The position numbers and the translations under genes are program-made. Under the pieces are notes generated by a model. It was not told the DNA's origin. It searched no databases and saw nothing but the letters and a program-made list of their open reading frames with translations. Below, one piece after another: positions 1 to 9,119 of a stretch of DNA of 64,000 bases. Source of the stretch: Diplonema japonicum (lineage: Eukaryota; Euglenozoa; Diplonemea; Diplonemida; Diplonemidae); NCBI GenBank assembly GCA_964019335.1, contig OZ025702.1:124001-188000 (forward strand), in the 5' to 3' direction. The stretch's first letter is position 1, and each line of letters starts with the position of its first letter.

Positions 1-2
1 GA

Positions 3-1034
3 TATGGCGAGCCCATCAAGCAGATCGACGAAGGGCTGCTGGACCCACCATCGACTTTCATCGAAGAAATGCTCGGTGAGGATGTCATGAGGCAGCTCAG
101 CGTAGATGAAGAGGTGTACGAGGAGTCCCCCGACACATGGGAGAAGAAGGCAGACATGAAAACTGGAAGGGTGTTTTATTTTAACAGGAAGACAGGCGAA
201 TCTACATGGAAGCGTCCGATACACGCAAGCGTCGAACATTTTAAGGAGCAACATGAGAAGAGCGACACTACAGATCTATTTTGCGAGGAAGAAGAGGAAG
301 AACAACGGCAGATCGAGACCGAGGAGGAGAAAGCAAAGAGAGAAACGATGGAACGAGGGAAAACACACTGCGACCTATGCGCAAGGATGCTGTGGCGCCC
401 TGTGAGGATCGATCCATGCACGCACACTGTGTGCGAAATGTGTGCAACGCGAACATTGACATACAACAAAATTTGCCCAGTGAAAAAATGCCGTGTTGCC
501 GTGAAGGGTAAACAACAAGACGCAGTTCACCACGAACAGAACATCACGAGATTCACTGAGAAAGAAGTCGCCCAGCGGGAGGATGAAAACTCCAAAGAAT
601 CTCAGATCAGAGACAGCTCACTCCGGATAGTTCTCGAATACGGAAACACTTCATCTGGAACTACCGAAGGATCATCACACACCGTGCAAGCCCACATGAA
701 GGTTCTTAAAGTAGAGAAAGGCAAGCTGTACAAAAAGAAAATGGTGAAGCCCAGCATCAAACGTGTTGATTTCAACATTAACCCTTGCTACCCAAAGTCG
801 GCGGTGAAGGTCTCGGAGTCTCCGTTCACACTGACGCGCACCATGTCTTCTCGCTTCCCCTGTGACATGACCATCAAGTGGTCTGATACGCTCCCTTCCA
901 TTACAATCCCGTACACGATCCAGCACCAGTTGGTTACCCAACGCAAAGCTGTCATCATCGTCAGCAACCCTGACAAAAAACCCTCCAACGCCACTGTTGT
1001 CATGTCCGGTCTCTACCCTGAAGTGTTTGTTTGA
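3..1034 (+). CDS. WW-RING protein with YEATS-like C-terminus (5' partial)
   Basis: The reading frame is open from base 3, so the gene starts upstream of the window; the TGA is at 1032-1034. Visible order in the 343 residues present: an acidic N-terminal stretch; a WW domain (two Trp flanking GRVFYFNRKTGESTWKRP, around residues 43-72); a Glu-rich helix; and a RING-like Cys/His cluster (CDLCARMLW...CTHTVCEMC...CPVKKC). The last ~130 residues are beta-rich and include KRVDFNINPCYP and ESPFTLTRTM, which recall the YEATS fold (an acyl-lysine or chromatin reader). The likely role is a ubiquitin ligase or adaptor; RING suggests E3 activity and WW binds Pro-rich partners. WW and RING are seen directly; the YEATS assignment is an inference from pattern only. 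No intron is evident in this part. The next gene starts 228 bp downstream on the same strand. Confidence 0.75.
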   Translation, partial: YGEPIKQIDEGLLDPPSTFIEEMLGEDVMRQLSVDEEVYEESPDTWEKKADMKTGRVFYFNRKTGESTWKRPIHASVEHFKEQHEKSDTTDLFCEEEEEEQRQIETEEEKAKRETMERGKTHCDLCARMLWRPVRIDPCTHTVCEMCATRTLTYNKICPVKKCRVAVKGKQQDAVHHEQNITRFTEKEVAQREDENSKESQIRDSSLRIVLEYGNTSSGTTEGSSHTVQAHMKVLKVEKGKLYKKKMVKPSIKRVDFNINPCYPKSAVKVSESPFTLTRTMSSRFPCDMTIKWSDTLPSITIPYTIQHQLVTQRKAVIIVSNPDKKPSNATVVMSGLYPEVFV

Positions 1035-1262
1035 GAATCTGCTTTACACGGGTTAACACCCCCCTTTTCTTTCTTTCTTTCTATCTGAGAGACTGCCTCA
1101 AGATTGTCTTTTCCCCTCCCTCTTTTCCCCCCCACTTCTCTCTCCCCTAGCCTTTGACGCGGAAAAAAAAGTAAGAAGCATAAGAAGAAGCGAACCCCCC
1201 CCCCCCCCCCCCCCCCCAACCGTCCTCTTTTGTATCTTGCACTACACCACACACAGGTGTTG
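1035..1262 (+). promoter_or_regulatory. Intergenic spacer with C tract and candidate trans-splice acceptor (AG at 1255-1256)
   Basis: The spacer holds a T/C-rich stretch, a run of about 20 C at 1195-1217, then TCCTCTTTTGTATCTTGC and a CACACAG ending at 1256, 6 nt before the ATG at 1263. A pyrimidine-rich tract followed by an AG just upstream of a start codon is what a spliced-leader acceptor looks like. It supports ATG 1263 over the longer in-frame extension, which begins upstream of the acceptor without an ATG. RNA ends were not seen; this is an inference. Confidence 0.45.
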
Positions 1263-4200
1263 ATGAGTGGCTCACCAACGATAGAGACGAACAGATGGTG
1301 GAAGGTAATACAGAATGTACTCCGGTCGGGTGAACTGAGGAGGAAAGTGGAGCAGGTGCCACATGATGCTGCAGATCAGGTGTTGGTGGTAGCGATGGAA
1401 GTTGCAAAGCAGCAGTCGTGGGGCCCGAAGCTGGTCGACTCCTTGTTGTGGGCGTTGCGTTTTAAGACGCCGAAGGAGGTTCTGATGCCGATCCTTGAGG
1501 CTCACGGTTGGGAGAATGGGGACTTCAAGGACGTTCTGACTCCAGACAAGGCTTTGAAATTACATGCTGATATGGTGGTTGCTTTCGCAGTTGCTGAGCA
1601 CGAGAAGACCCCACCTCCTGCGGAGCTCCAGGTAGCCCGCCCGATAACACCGCGCTCCCGTCAGAGGAAGCAATCCCGGTCCATCTTCCATACCCTCTGT
1701 CTTGTCCTCAACCTTCTACACAACCCTTCTGACCCACAGATGCGCCGTAGGCGGCAGCTCCACACCGACCTCGGCCTTGACATCAACCAGATGGAACCCA
1801 AGCACCTCTACACCGCAGCCCTCCGCGAGGTCAACGCTATGCAGACCCTGTGGACCAATCTCACCGACGCACTCAAAACCCTCCCCAGCGCGATCAACAG
1901 GGAAAAGACAAGCACTTGGAAACCAACCCTCCGGAAGCTTGACAAGACCCTGAGCCAGATCCACCCCCCCGCGCAGGAGGCACTCCTTGTCATCGACATC
2001 TCACAAGCTCTGCTCGAATCGCTGAGCACGCTTATGCTAACAGGAGGCAAGCGAAGAGTTAGCATTTCATTAGGTGTCGAACAAGGGACACAAACAGGCG
2101 TTGAGTGGGGTTGGAACACAGCTGCAGCCAGCAGACAGCTTACGTTTGGGCACCACGGGACAATGTGTAAGACATCAGCTTCCAGCGACGTGTCAGTGGT
2201 AGGGGCCATCATGTACAGCGAGAAGGAGACGGGGTGGGTGGAAATGAGATGGAACATTGGGAGGAAGCCTGACCCCTGCGGGGTGTACGTGGGTGTGGTG
2301 CCGCCGAACACCACACAATTCAAGTATCCCAACAAATGGGGTCTGTTGTGGCGTCCTGACGGCAAAATATTTATCCCAGGCAGCTCTGTGCACGTGGACC
2401 AGACGGATGGTTACGCACCAGGAGACTTCGTGTCGATAAAGGTCAGCTTCCGGGAAGGGATGGCAAAGCTCTTCAAGAACAGCAACTGCATCCACCACGT
2501 GAATGGTGTCCCTGCCGCGCCGCTTGTGCCGTTCGTTCAGTTCATCGACGCACCTAACATCCCTGTCACGCTGCTTCCGCCTGGAAAGCGCAGAAGGAGC
2601 TCCGTAGTCAAGTCGAAGGACTCCCTCGTGTGGAGTCTCATGCACCGTCTTGCTAATACGGAGCAAGGCTTGATGGCACTCCATGACGAGCCTGTTGCCG
2701 TCCTGCCTCCCATGGGGAATGTCACTCTTGTCTTCACCGACGTTCAGTCGTCAACTTTGCTGTGGGAGGAAGACCCAGAAAACATGAAGAAATCTCTCGC
2801 TGTGCACAACGAACTGTTCAGGAAGCTCATCTACAAGTGGGGCGGGTACGAGGTCAAGACAGAGGGCGACGCTTTCATGATAGCTTTCTCCAGAACCTCT
2901 GTGGCGCTGCATTGGGCTATGGACCTGCAAGCGAATCTCCTACAAGCCGAGTGGCCAGAAGAGCTCATCAGAAAGACTGATCTCCCCGCCACGAAGGTAT
3001 CTGTGGACGGGAAGACTATATTCCGCGGGCTGCGAATCAGATGCGGGATCCACACGGGGGAACCAGATTGCGAACGTGACCCTGTCACGGGGAGGATGGA
3101 CTACTTCGGTCCTGTCGTCAACCTGGCAGCTCGTATCTCCTCTGTCGGCAGGGGCGGCGAGACCATCGTAGGGGGTGCCGCGTTCAAAGAGCTGCAGAAG
3201 CAAGGCGCCCTACCCGACAAGGATATTTTCCTCAAATGCCAGGGTGTCAAACAAATGAAGGGCATCGCGAAGCCAGAGCCTGTCTTCACTCTGCTTCCCG
3301 CCAAACTAGAAAGCCGGATCAAGTACTGGGAGTACGAGGAAGGAAACAAGGCACAGGGCATCACAGCGACCAGGAAGGACTCACATCTGTCACCATCATG
3401 GGCGAAGAGGATAGGACAGGAGTGGCACAAGATAGCAAAGAACACAACGACACGTAGGCGGAAGGTGAGCGTGTTGGAGTACACAGTTGACAAGCTGCAG
3501 CTGCGTACGAAGTGGATGACACATCAAATTGAGAAACGCGAAGCAGCTACCATGAACATGCATGACACTTTCAAGGTGGCCGTCGCTCCCACAGGTGACC
3601 AGGTGGCTGTTGTTTGTCTTGCTTTTGATTCAAGCTTTTCGAGGTCATGCATCGAGAGGGTGCTGCATGTTTGCAAGGAGATTGTGGAAAGCAAAGTGAG
3701 TGCCTGGCAGGGGTATGTCATACGCTCTCTGGAAGAGCGGAAGCATAAGCCCCTCGTCGCCTTCTGGTCGCTAGAGGCCGCCATCCAGTTCTCAGCAGAC
3801 GTGCAACGCTCGTTTCTCACAGCACAGTGGTCTGAACAGGTTTTGAAAGAGTTCCCCGAGCAGTGCGACGGCGACACTGTCATCTTCCGGGGCCCCGCAT
3901 TGTCCATGGGGTTGGCAAAGGGCGGTCAGAAGATGGAGAAGGACGGTGGATACCACCCTGGCTTGCTACACGCAGCAGAGGCGTGTGCTGCGAGGGCGAG
4001 AAATGGCGAGATCATAATCAACTCCGTGCTCCTGGTGCCAGGCAGCGGGAACTACGACTTGATCCTCACCATCATCGATATCCACGAGGATGAGGACAAC
4101 GTGCACAGCTCGCTGATCCCCAAGGGGCTCCAGGCTAGGTTGGACACGTGGGCAGCAGTCGATGTTCCGAAAGCACGCCCCAAGCTAGCTGGGTCCAGGT

Positions 4201-5174
4201 CGCAGGCGCTCCTGACGTCGGGCAGTGAGGAGATACGGCGGAGCAGCGAACTGTCGTTGAAGCGTGAGGAGAAGGTGTCGGAGATCGTGAAAATACAAGA
4301 AACGCTGAAGAAGAAGGAGGAGTACATACGTGTGCTGCAAGCAAAGGAGGACACACGCAGACAACAGCACATGGCGGAACTGAAGGTGCGCGACCAGCGC
4401 ATCGCCGAGCTGGAGACACTACTAGGGAACGATGCAGTCCACATGAACCTGGACTCCCCGAGCAACGCGTTCATCCCGGCGGTGGTGGCGGGGTCGCACG
4501 ACGATCTCGTTGCGAGGCTGGCGAAGGTGGAGAACGAAATGATCACATCGGCAGAGAAGCTGTACAGGAAGGAGGAAGAGATCAAACAGCTGAGAAAACA
4601 ATTCGACAGCCAAACATCAGAATCTGCGAAAATACAAGCAATAAGAGAGGTGATGCAAGCTAGGGACAGGGAGCTGGATGACGTGAGAACATCATACCTG
4701 CGGGAGAAGGAAAGACGGGACAGGGCGGAGAAGAGAGCGAAGGAGCTGTTGAAGAGCCTGGACGAAGCAGAAGACAAGATCTCAGCGTTGCAAGTCCAAT
4801 GCGACTCGCGGAGCATGACGCCGATGCCTTTGTCGCCCATGCCACTGCACCTGACGGACAGCGATGGTCTCTCCAGCAAGAGCATGCTGTCCCCGTCACA
4901 GTCGCCTTCACCCACAACTTCAGATTCAAAACGCATGTTATTCAGGCGCACGATGCACCTCACTCCAACGACTTCGCCTTTCCCCTCACCTGGTGTCCGG
5001 GCCACGCTCTCCCCCACTGCCATCCCCACACAAGGGGGCAGTAATTTCCATTCTCTAATGCAGAGAAACGCCACACGGAGCAACAACACTGTTGGGAATA
5101 TACACCTTAACATTGCGCGTGCGAAGTCAGCTGGTATTACCCCAGGACGTGTTCGGGTCAGAGATAGAAAGTGA
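1263..5174 (+). CDS. Soluble tandem adenylate/guanylate cyclase with SPRY-like domain
   Basis: A 1303-residue protein without obvious membrane segments. Residues ~1-230 are helical and unassigned. Residues ~275-435 look like a B30.2/SPRY domain (WVEMRWNIGRKPDPCGVYVG). Residues ~483-665 are a class III nucleotidyl cyclase with both metal Asp (FTDVQSSTLLWE and KTEGDAFMIAF) and the transition-state Asn/Arg (VVNLAARISS). The Lys before TEGD and the Asp in MDYFG fit adenine specificity. Residues ~768-945 repeat the fold (VAVVCLAFDSSFS, ARARNGEIIINSV) but lack the metal Asp, so this is a regulatory C2-like half. Residues ~1000-1180 are coiled coil, then a Ser/Pro-rich tail. The FTDxQSST form resembles cyclases of trypanosomatids, but those are receptor-type membrane proteins and this one is soluble. 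Product cAMP is the likeliest reading. Single exon. Confidence 0.9.
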   Translation: MSGSPTIETNRWWKVIQNVLRSGELRRKVEQVPHDAADQVLVVAMEVAKQQSWGPKLVDSLLWALRFKTPKEVLMPILEAHGWENGDFKDVLTPDKALKLHADMVVAFAVAEHEKTPPPAELQVARPITPRSRQRKQSRSIFHTLCLVLNLLHNPSDPQMRRRRQLHTDLGLDINQMEPKHLYTAALREVNAMQTLWTNLTDALKTLPSAINREKTSTWKPTLRKLDKTLSQIHPPAQEALLVIDISQALLESLSTLMLTGGKRRVSISLGVEQGTQTGVEWGWNTAAASRQLTFGHHGTMCKTSASSDVSVVGAIMYSEKETGWVEMRWNIGRKPDPCGVYVGVVPPNTTQFKYPNKWGLLWRPDGKIFIPGSSVHVDQTDGYAPGDFVSIKVSFREGMAKLFKNSNCIHHVNGVPAAPLVPFVQFIDAPNIPVTLLPPGKRRRSSVVKSKDSLVWSLMHRLANTEQGLMALHDEPVAVLPPMGNVTLVFTDVQSSTLLWEEDPENMKKSLAVHNELFRKLIYKWGGYEVKTEGDAFMIAFSRTSVALHWAMDLQANLLQAEWPEELIRKTDLPATKVSVDGKTIFRGLRIRCGIHTGEPDCERDPVTGRMDYFGPVVNLAARISSVGRGGETIVGGAAFKELQKQGALPDKDIFLKCQGVKQMKGIAKPEPVFTLLPAKLESRIKYWEYEEGNKAQGITATRKDSHLSPSWAKRIGQEWHKIAKNTTTRRRKVSVLEYTVDKLQLRTKWMTHQIEKREAATMNMHDTFKVAVAPTGDQVAVVCLAFDSSFSRSCIERVLHVCKEIVESKVSAWQGYVIRSLEERKHKPLVAFWSLEAAIQFSADVQRSFLTAQWSEQVLKEFPEQCDGDTVIFRGPALSMGLAKGGQKMEKDGGYHPGLLHAAEACAARARNGEIIINSVLLVPGSGNYDLILTIIDIHEDEDNVHSSLIPKGLQARLDTWAAVDVPKARPKLAGSRSQALLTSGSEEIRRSSELSLKREEKVSEIVKIQETLKKKEEYIRVLQAKEDTRRQQHMAELKVRDQRIAELETLLGNDAVHMNLDSPSNAFIPAVVAGSHDDLVARLAKVENEMITSAEKLYRKEEEIKQLRKQFDSQTSESAKIQAIREVMQARDRELDDVRTSYLREKERRDRAEKRAKELLKSLDEAEDKISALQVQCDSRSMTPMPLSPMPLHLTDSDGLSSKSMLSPSQSPSPTTSDSKRMLFRRTMHLTPTTSPFPSPGVRATLSPTAIPTQGGSNFHSLMQRNATRSNNTVGNIHLNIARAKSAGITPGRVRVRDRK

Positions 5175-5725
5175 AAAAAAAAAGAGAGAACTTTTAGCTA
5201 ACCCCCCCCCCCCCCCCCCTCCCCCCCAGTCTACGTACTAGACTTTAACCGTGCGGGGTGTCCACCGTTAAACACACGCGCGAAGTCGGCTGGCTTTTCA
5301 ACTCCCGTCGGGTGTGGCGGTAATGAGGACGCAAAGTGAAGGGAAAACAAAAGAAGGGAGGGGGATATTTAAAAAAAAAAAAGAAAAAGAAAAAGAAGGC
5401 AAAGAAAGGAAGAGGGAATAAAAGAGAGAATTTTCTTGTCACGGCTTGGTCTGCCCTGCTCTCTTCCTTTTTCTTTTTTTTTTTTTTCTTCTGGGAGCGA
5501 ATGAGAAGAGAAGTTATTTCAAAAAAAAAAAAAAAAAAAAAAAAAAAAGAAAACGGAGAAAAGAAAAAAAAAAGTAGATTTTCTTTTTCTCTCTTCATCT
5601 TTATTCCTCCTTTATTTTCTTTTACCCCCTAGTTTAATAGGGTTGAAGTGTGTTCATTTTTTTTTTCTTCTTCCCTTTTTTTTTCTCCCTCTTAAGTATA
5701 CCCTTATAGAGTGCTCTCAAGAATG

Positions 5726-5768
<43 letters not shown>

Positions 5769-6998
5769 TCCAGCTTCTAGTTCCTTTTCTTTCCCTTAAG
5801 CACTGGCAGGCTGTATGGCTCTCTGAGCTGTGCTTTCTTTTTATTACTTATGTTTTATTTTCTGTGTAGGTGCATTTTTTTTCTTTCTCCATTCTGTTGT
5901 TCCTTTCATTTTCACCTCCTTTCCCTCTTCCTTTCCTTTCCTGGAAAGATTCTTTATACTGTTTTTTAAAAAAAAAAGTATGATATTTTTTTTTTATTAT
6001 TCACCATAACACAGGAGAGAAACACAAAAAATAAAAAAAAGGGGAGCAATTCACTTAATACCCAAGAAAAGTGCCGAACTTCACTTAAACCACTAAACAT
6101 CACTGAAAATAGTTTTTTTTTTTTTTCTTCTTCTGGTAATAAGTGGGGCCAACAGTACTTTTTTTTTTTTGGGGTATGAAGTGATTACTCCCTTTTATAA
6201 AAAAAAAGCCAACCAAAAAAAAAAAAAAATAGGGAGAGTGCACGGATTATTGGAAACAAAAAAGTGCCTCTCTCTCTCCCCCCCCCTTTTTTTTAAGGAG
6301 CAGGGGTAGGTGGAGATGATGGCCCAGTTTCCCCCGATATTCCCAATAATCAAATCTGTAAGCACCCTTTTTTTTTCTTCTAGAAGTACGCGCTATGTTT
6401 CTCTGAAAAAAAGAAAAAGGAAAAAAAGAAAGAAATAGCTTCCTGGCGCGTGAGCTGCTGTTTGCCCAGTACAACGAAAGAGAGGGACAAAAAGAAATGG
6501 ATAATTTTTTTGTGCGTGTGTTGGATGGAAAAAGGAACTAAGGAGTTTTCTTCTTTTGCCATTAGGACGGGGGGGGGGGGGGGGGGGGGGTTGCACCCCC
6601 CAACCATCATCAAAAACCTGTCTATCTAGTTACCAGTACTATTTTTTTTTCTCAAAGCAAAGATGAGGGCCCCTCCATTAATGCCGCATGTTTTTAATAA
6701 CATCACCCTCACTTCTTGCTGCGAGGGTCCATTTTAGCCCGTTTTTTTTTTTTTATGAGTTTTGCGAATAAACCTCCCTTACGCTTGTGCCATGGGAGGG
6801 GGAAAGAAAAAAAAATAAAACAAAAGGGGGGTATTAAGAAAAAAATATAAGTAACCCTTCCCCCCCCCCTTTTTTTTGAATTTCTTTAAAAAGAGTGCGT
6901 AAGGCAACACATTCAAAAAATAAAGTAAAAAAGTTTTTTTAAAAAGGGAAGGAGGGAGAGAGAGGGAGAGTGAGACAACAAAGAAGAAGGGGAAAAAA
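5175..6998. other. Homopolymer-rich spacer, no gene seen
   Basis: 1.8 kb of A, T, C and G runs, including C runs at 5203-5227, a T run of about 35 at 5727-5762 and a G run at 6569-6590. Open frames here are poly-Lys or poly-Phe artefacts. No tRNA-like fold or protein-like frame was found. The end (6950-6998) is purine-rich and leads into the next ATG. Confidence 0.7.
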
Positions 6999-7637
6999 AT
7001 GTCAGATGGAGATATCATCATCCCCTATATGCGGAAGCTAGAAAGACTAGCGGGCGAGATGGGAGTGGATGTTGATGGGAAACAACCTGACGAGGAAGAG
7101 GTGGACACAAGCAATATGACGAAATATGAGAAGAACAGGTAGCGCGGGAAAAAAAAGATTAAAAAAAAAAAAAAAAAAAAAAGGTTCGCGGTCACAAAAA
7201 CGATGAAAGGCGTGAGAGACGATTTGAAGGTTTTGGAGGAGATTGAAAAGGGCAAGACAAACGCGTCGGCGGCACGAAAAGCGGAACTGTCAAACAAAAT
7301 TAGGAAAAACCTCAGAAGCATGAAACTCGACGCAGCGAACCTGAAGAAAGACGCAGCAGGCGAAGGGAAGCTTGAAGAGTACGACGAGCTCATAAAACAC
7401 ATGAAAAGAACCGAAAAACTTCACTCCAACCGCTTCAGACAGAAAGAAATAGGCGACAGCCTTGAAGAGGGCGGTTTTGATTCTGGTGGAGCCGTGCCTA
7501 TGAAATCTCTCTCTCAGCTGGAAGGCGATCAAGGGGATTTAAGCGAAGGACTGCTGGACCCTGCAGAAGACGAAGAGTTTCAACAATTTTACCAGCAAAC
7601 ACGTGAAAACGATCAGAAAATCGAGCAGGGGTATGGG

Positions 7638-7677
<40 letters not shown>

Positions 7678-7944
7678 AGGCTAACGAACATTTCTGCCGG
7701 GCTAACCAGGCTTAAACAAAACGCGCTCAACATGGGTGATATTATTGAACAGCAAAACGAGATGCTTGACAGGATAAATGATAAGGCGGACGGGGTCACC
7801 CGTCAGATTCACGGTCTCAATAAAAAATTAAAGAAAACCCTGAAAGAGGTGGAGAAAGACAAGTACTGCATGTATGTCATCTGCTGCTTGCTGTTGTTGG
7901 GCATAATCGGTGTAGTAGTTTCGCAGACAGGAATGGCGAAATAA
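6999..7944 (+). CDS. Qc-SNARE, SYP7-like
   Basis: Three exons: 6999-7138, 7184-7630 and 7680-7944, giving 283 residues. The introns (45 and 49 nt) are mostly A runs. The second joins ...KIEQG to LTNISAGLTRLKQN and restores a full SNARE helix with the central Gln in DIIEQQNEMLDRI. A C-terminal anchor follows (MYVICCLLLLGIIGVVVS). The N-terminal half is helical (RFAVTKTMKGVRDDLKVLEEIEKG) and, with the EQGL...IS.GL..LK start of the SNARE motif, resembles the plant and protist SYP71/72/73 family of Qc-SNAREs at the ER and secretory membranes. It likely acts in vesicle fusion with R-, Qa- and Qb-partners. SNARE identity is firm; the SYP7 subfamily is an inference. ATG 6999 is the first ATG after the purine-rich leader. 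Confidence 0.85.
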
Positions 7945-9119
7945 AAAAAAAAAAAAAGGAGGGTGGGTAAAAAAAAATAGACTTAGAATGAAAAAAAAAA
8001 AGAGCGAAAAAAAAAAGAATTTGTTATTCCCTTTCCCTTCTCTACCCCATGTCCATCTTTTTTTTTTTGCTATTTGTTGGGGGGGGGGGGGGGTAATTCA
8101 AAAAAACCTATTTGTAAAAAAAAAAAAAAAAAAAAAAGAGAGAGAGAGACGTCTTTCATTTGCACCTGAGCGTGGTATTTTCTTTTTTTTTTTTGACTTT
8201 GAGGCAGAGTTCCGCTAGGTGCAAGTAAATGATTTTCCTCCTCCCCACTGTCCTGCCGTTGTTTTGGTTGGGGAAAAGAAAGGGGGAAAAAAAAAGGAAG
8301 AAAGAAAAAAAAAATCGATAGATTATTTTTGCTCGACTACACGCGGAATAGAGAGAACAAGAAAAACGTGAAAAATTAGGAGGGGGAAAAAAAAGACAGG
8401 TACTACAACAGGGGGGGGGGGGGGGGAGAGAACAAGGGAAAGAAGACCTTTTACTTGTTTTTTTTTCTTTTTTTTTCCTCCTCTCTCTCCCCTTATAAGT
8501 ATCATTTGTTATTTTCTTTTTTCTTATAAAAGGTTTTCCATACATGTTGTCGTTTGATTTTTTTTCTCGTCCCCCCGCCACCCCCTGCCTTCTTCTTCTT
8601 CCCTTCTGCAGGATAGCTTAACTGCACAATTTCTGCTTCGTGTTCTTTTTTTTTTTTTTTCTCCTCTCATCCTTCTTTCCCCCAGAGGCGCTACTTTGTC
8701 TTCTTTTTTTTTTCTTTTTTTTTTTCGCACGACAAAGGGGAGAAAGCCGTCAATAGCACATTACGCACATCCCACACCCAAACACATTCTGTCCTGACCA
8801 GCAACACTGAAGCAGCCGCAGTAGTATTTGGAAATTATATTATTGGGAAAAAAAAAATCAAGAGCGTAAGCTGGGTAACAACCCATGGGTCCGGGAAAAA
8901 AAAAAGGCAGGTTTTTTATTTTTTTTTTTAAATGAGTTTTTGTTGTGCCCCCCCCCTTTTTTTTGTTTTGTTCATTTTAACCCTTACCAAGATCAAAACA
9001 AAAAAAAAATAAAAACAAAATAGAAGCGGGGTGGGGGAGGGGTGGGAGAGGGGAAGAGAAGAATTCAAAAAAAAAAAAAAAAAAAAAAAACACACACAAA
9101 AAAAAAAATTAAAATAAAA
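7945..9119. other. Homopolymer-rich spacer, no gene seen
   Basis: 1.2 kb of A, T and G runs (G runs at 8080-8093 and 8411-8426, A runs at 8117-8136 and 9067-9090). A T-rich stretch at 8640-8725 is followed by about 100 bp of ordinary composition (8730-8840) without a convincing frame. The A tract ending at 9119 abuts the ammonium transporter ATG. Confidence 0.7.

Noticed and set aside
1230-1262. Upstream extension of the cyclase gene
   Set aside because: It has no ATG (TTG at 1230) and lies across the candidate acceptor; ATG 1263 is preferred.
4052-5113. 353-residue open frame on the minus strand inside the cyclase gene
   Set aside because: Shadow of the cyclase reading frame; Ser/Leu-rich with no domain, while the plus frame has full cyclase motifs.
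5245-5632. Poly-Lys and poly-Phe open frames on both strands
   Set aside because: Created by A and T runs; no codon variety and no motif.
9042-9119. Lys/Thr-rich extension before the ammonium transporter ATG
   Set aside because: Encoded by A runs of the leader; ATG 9120 starts the natural N-terminus.
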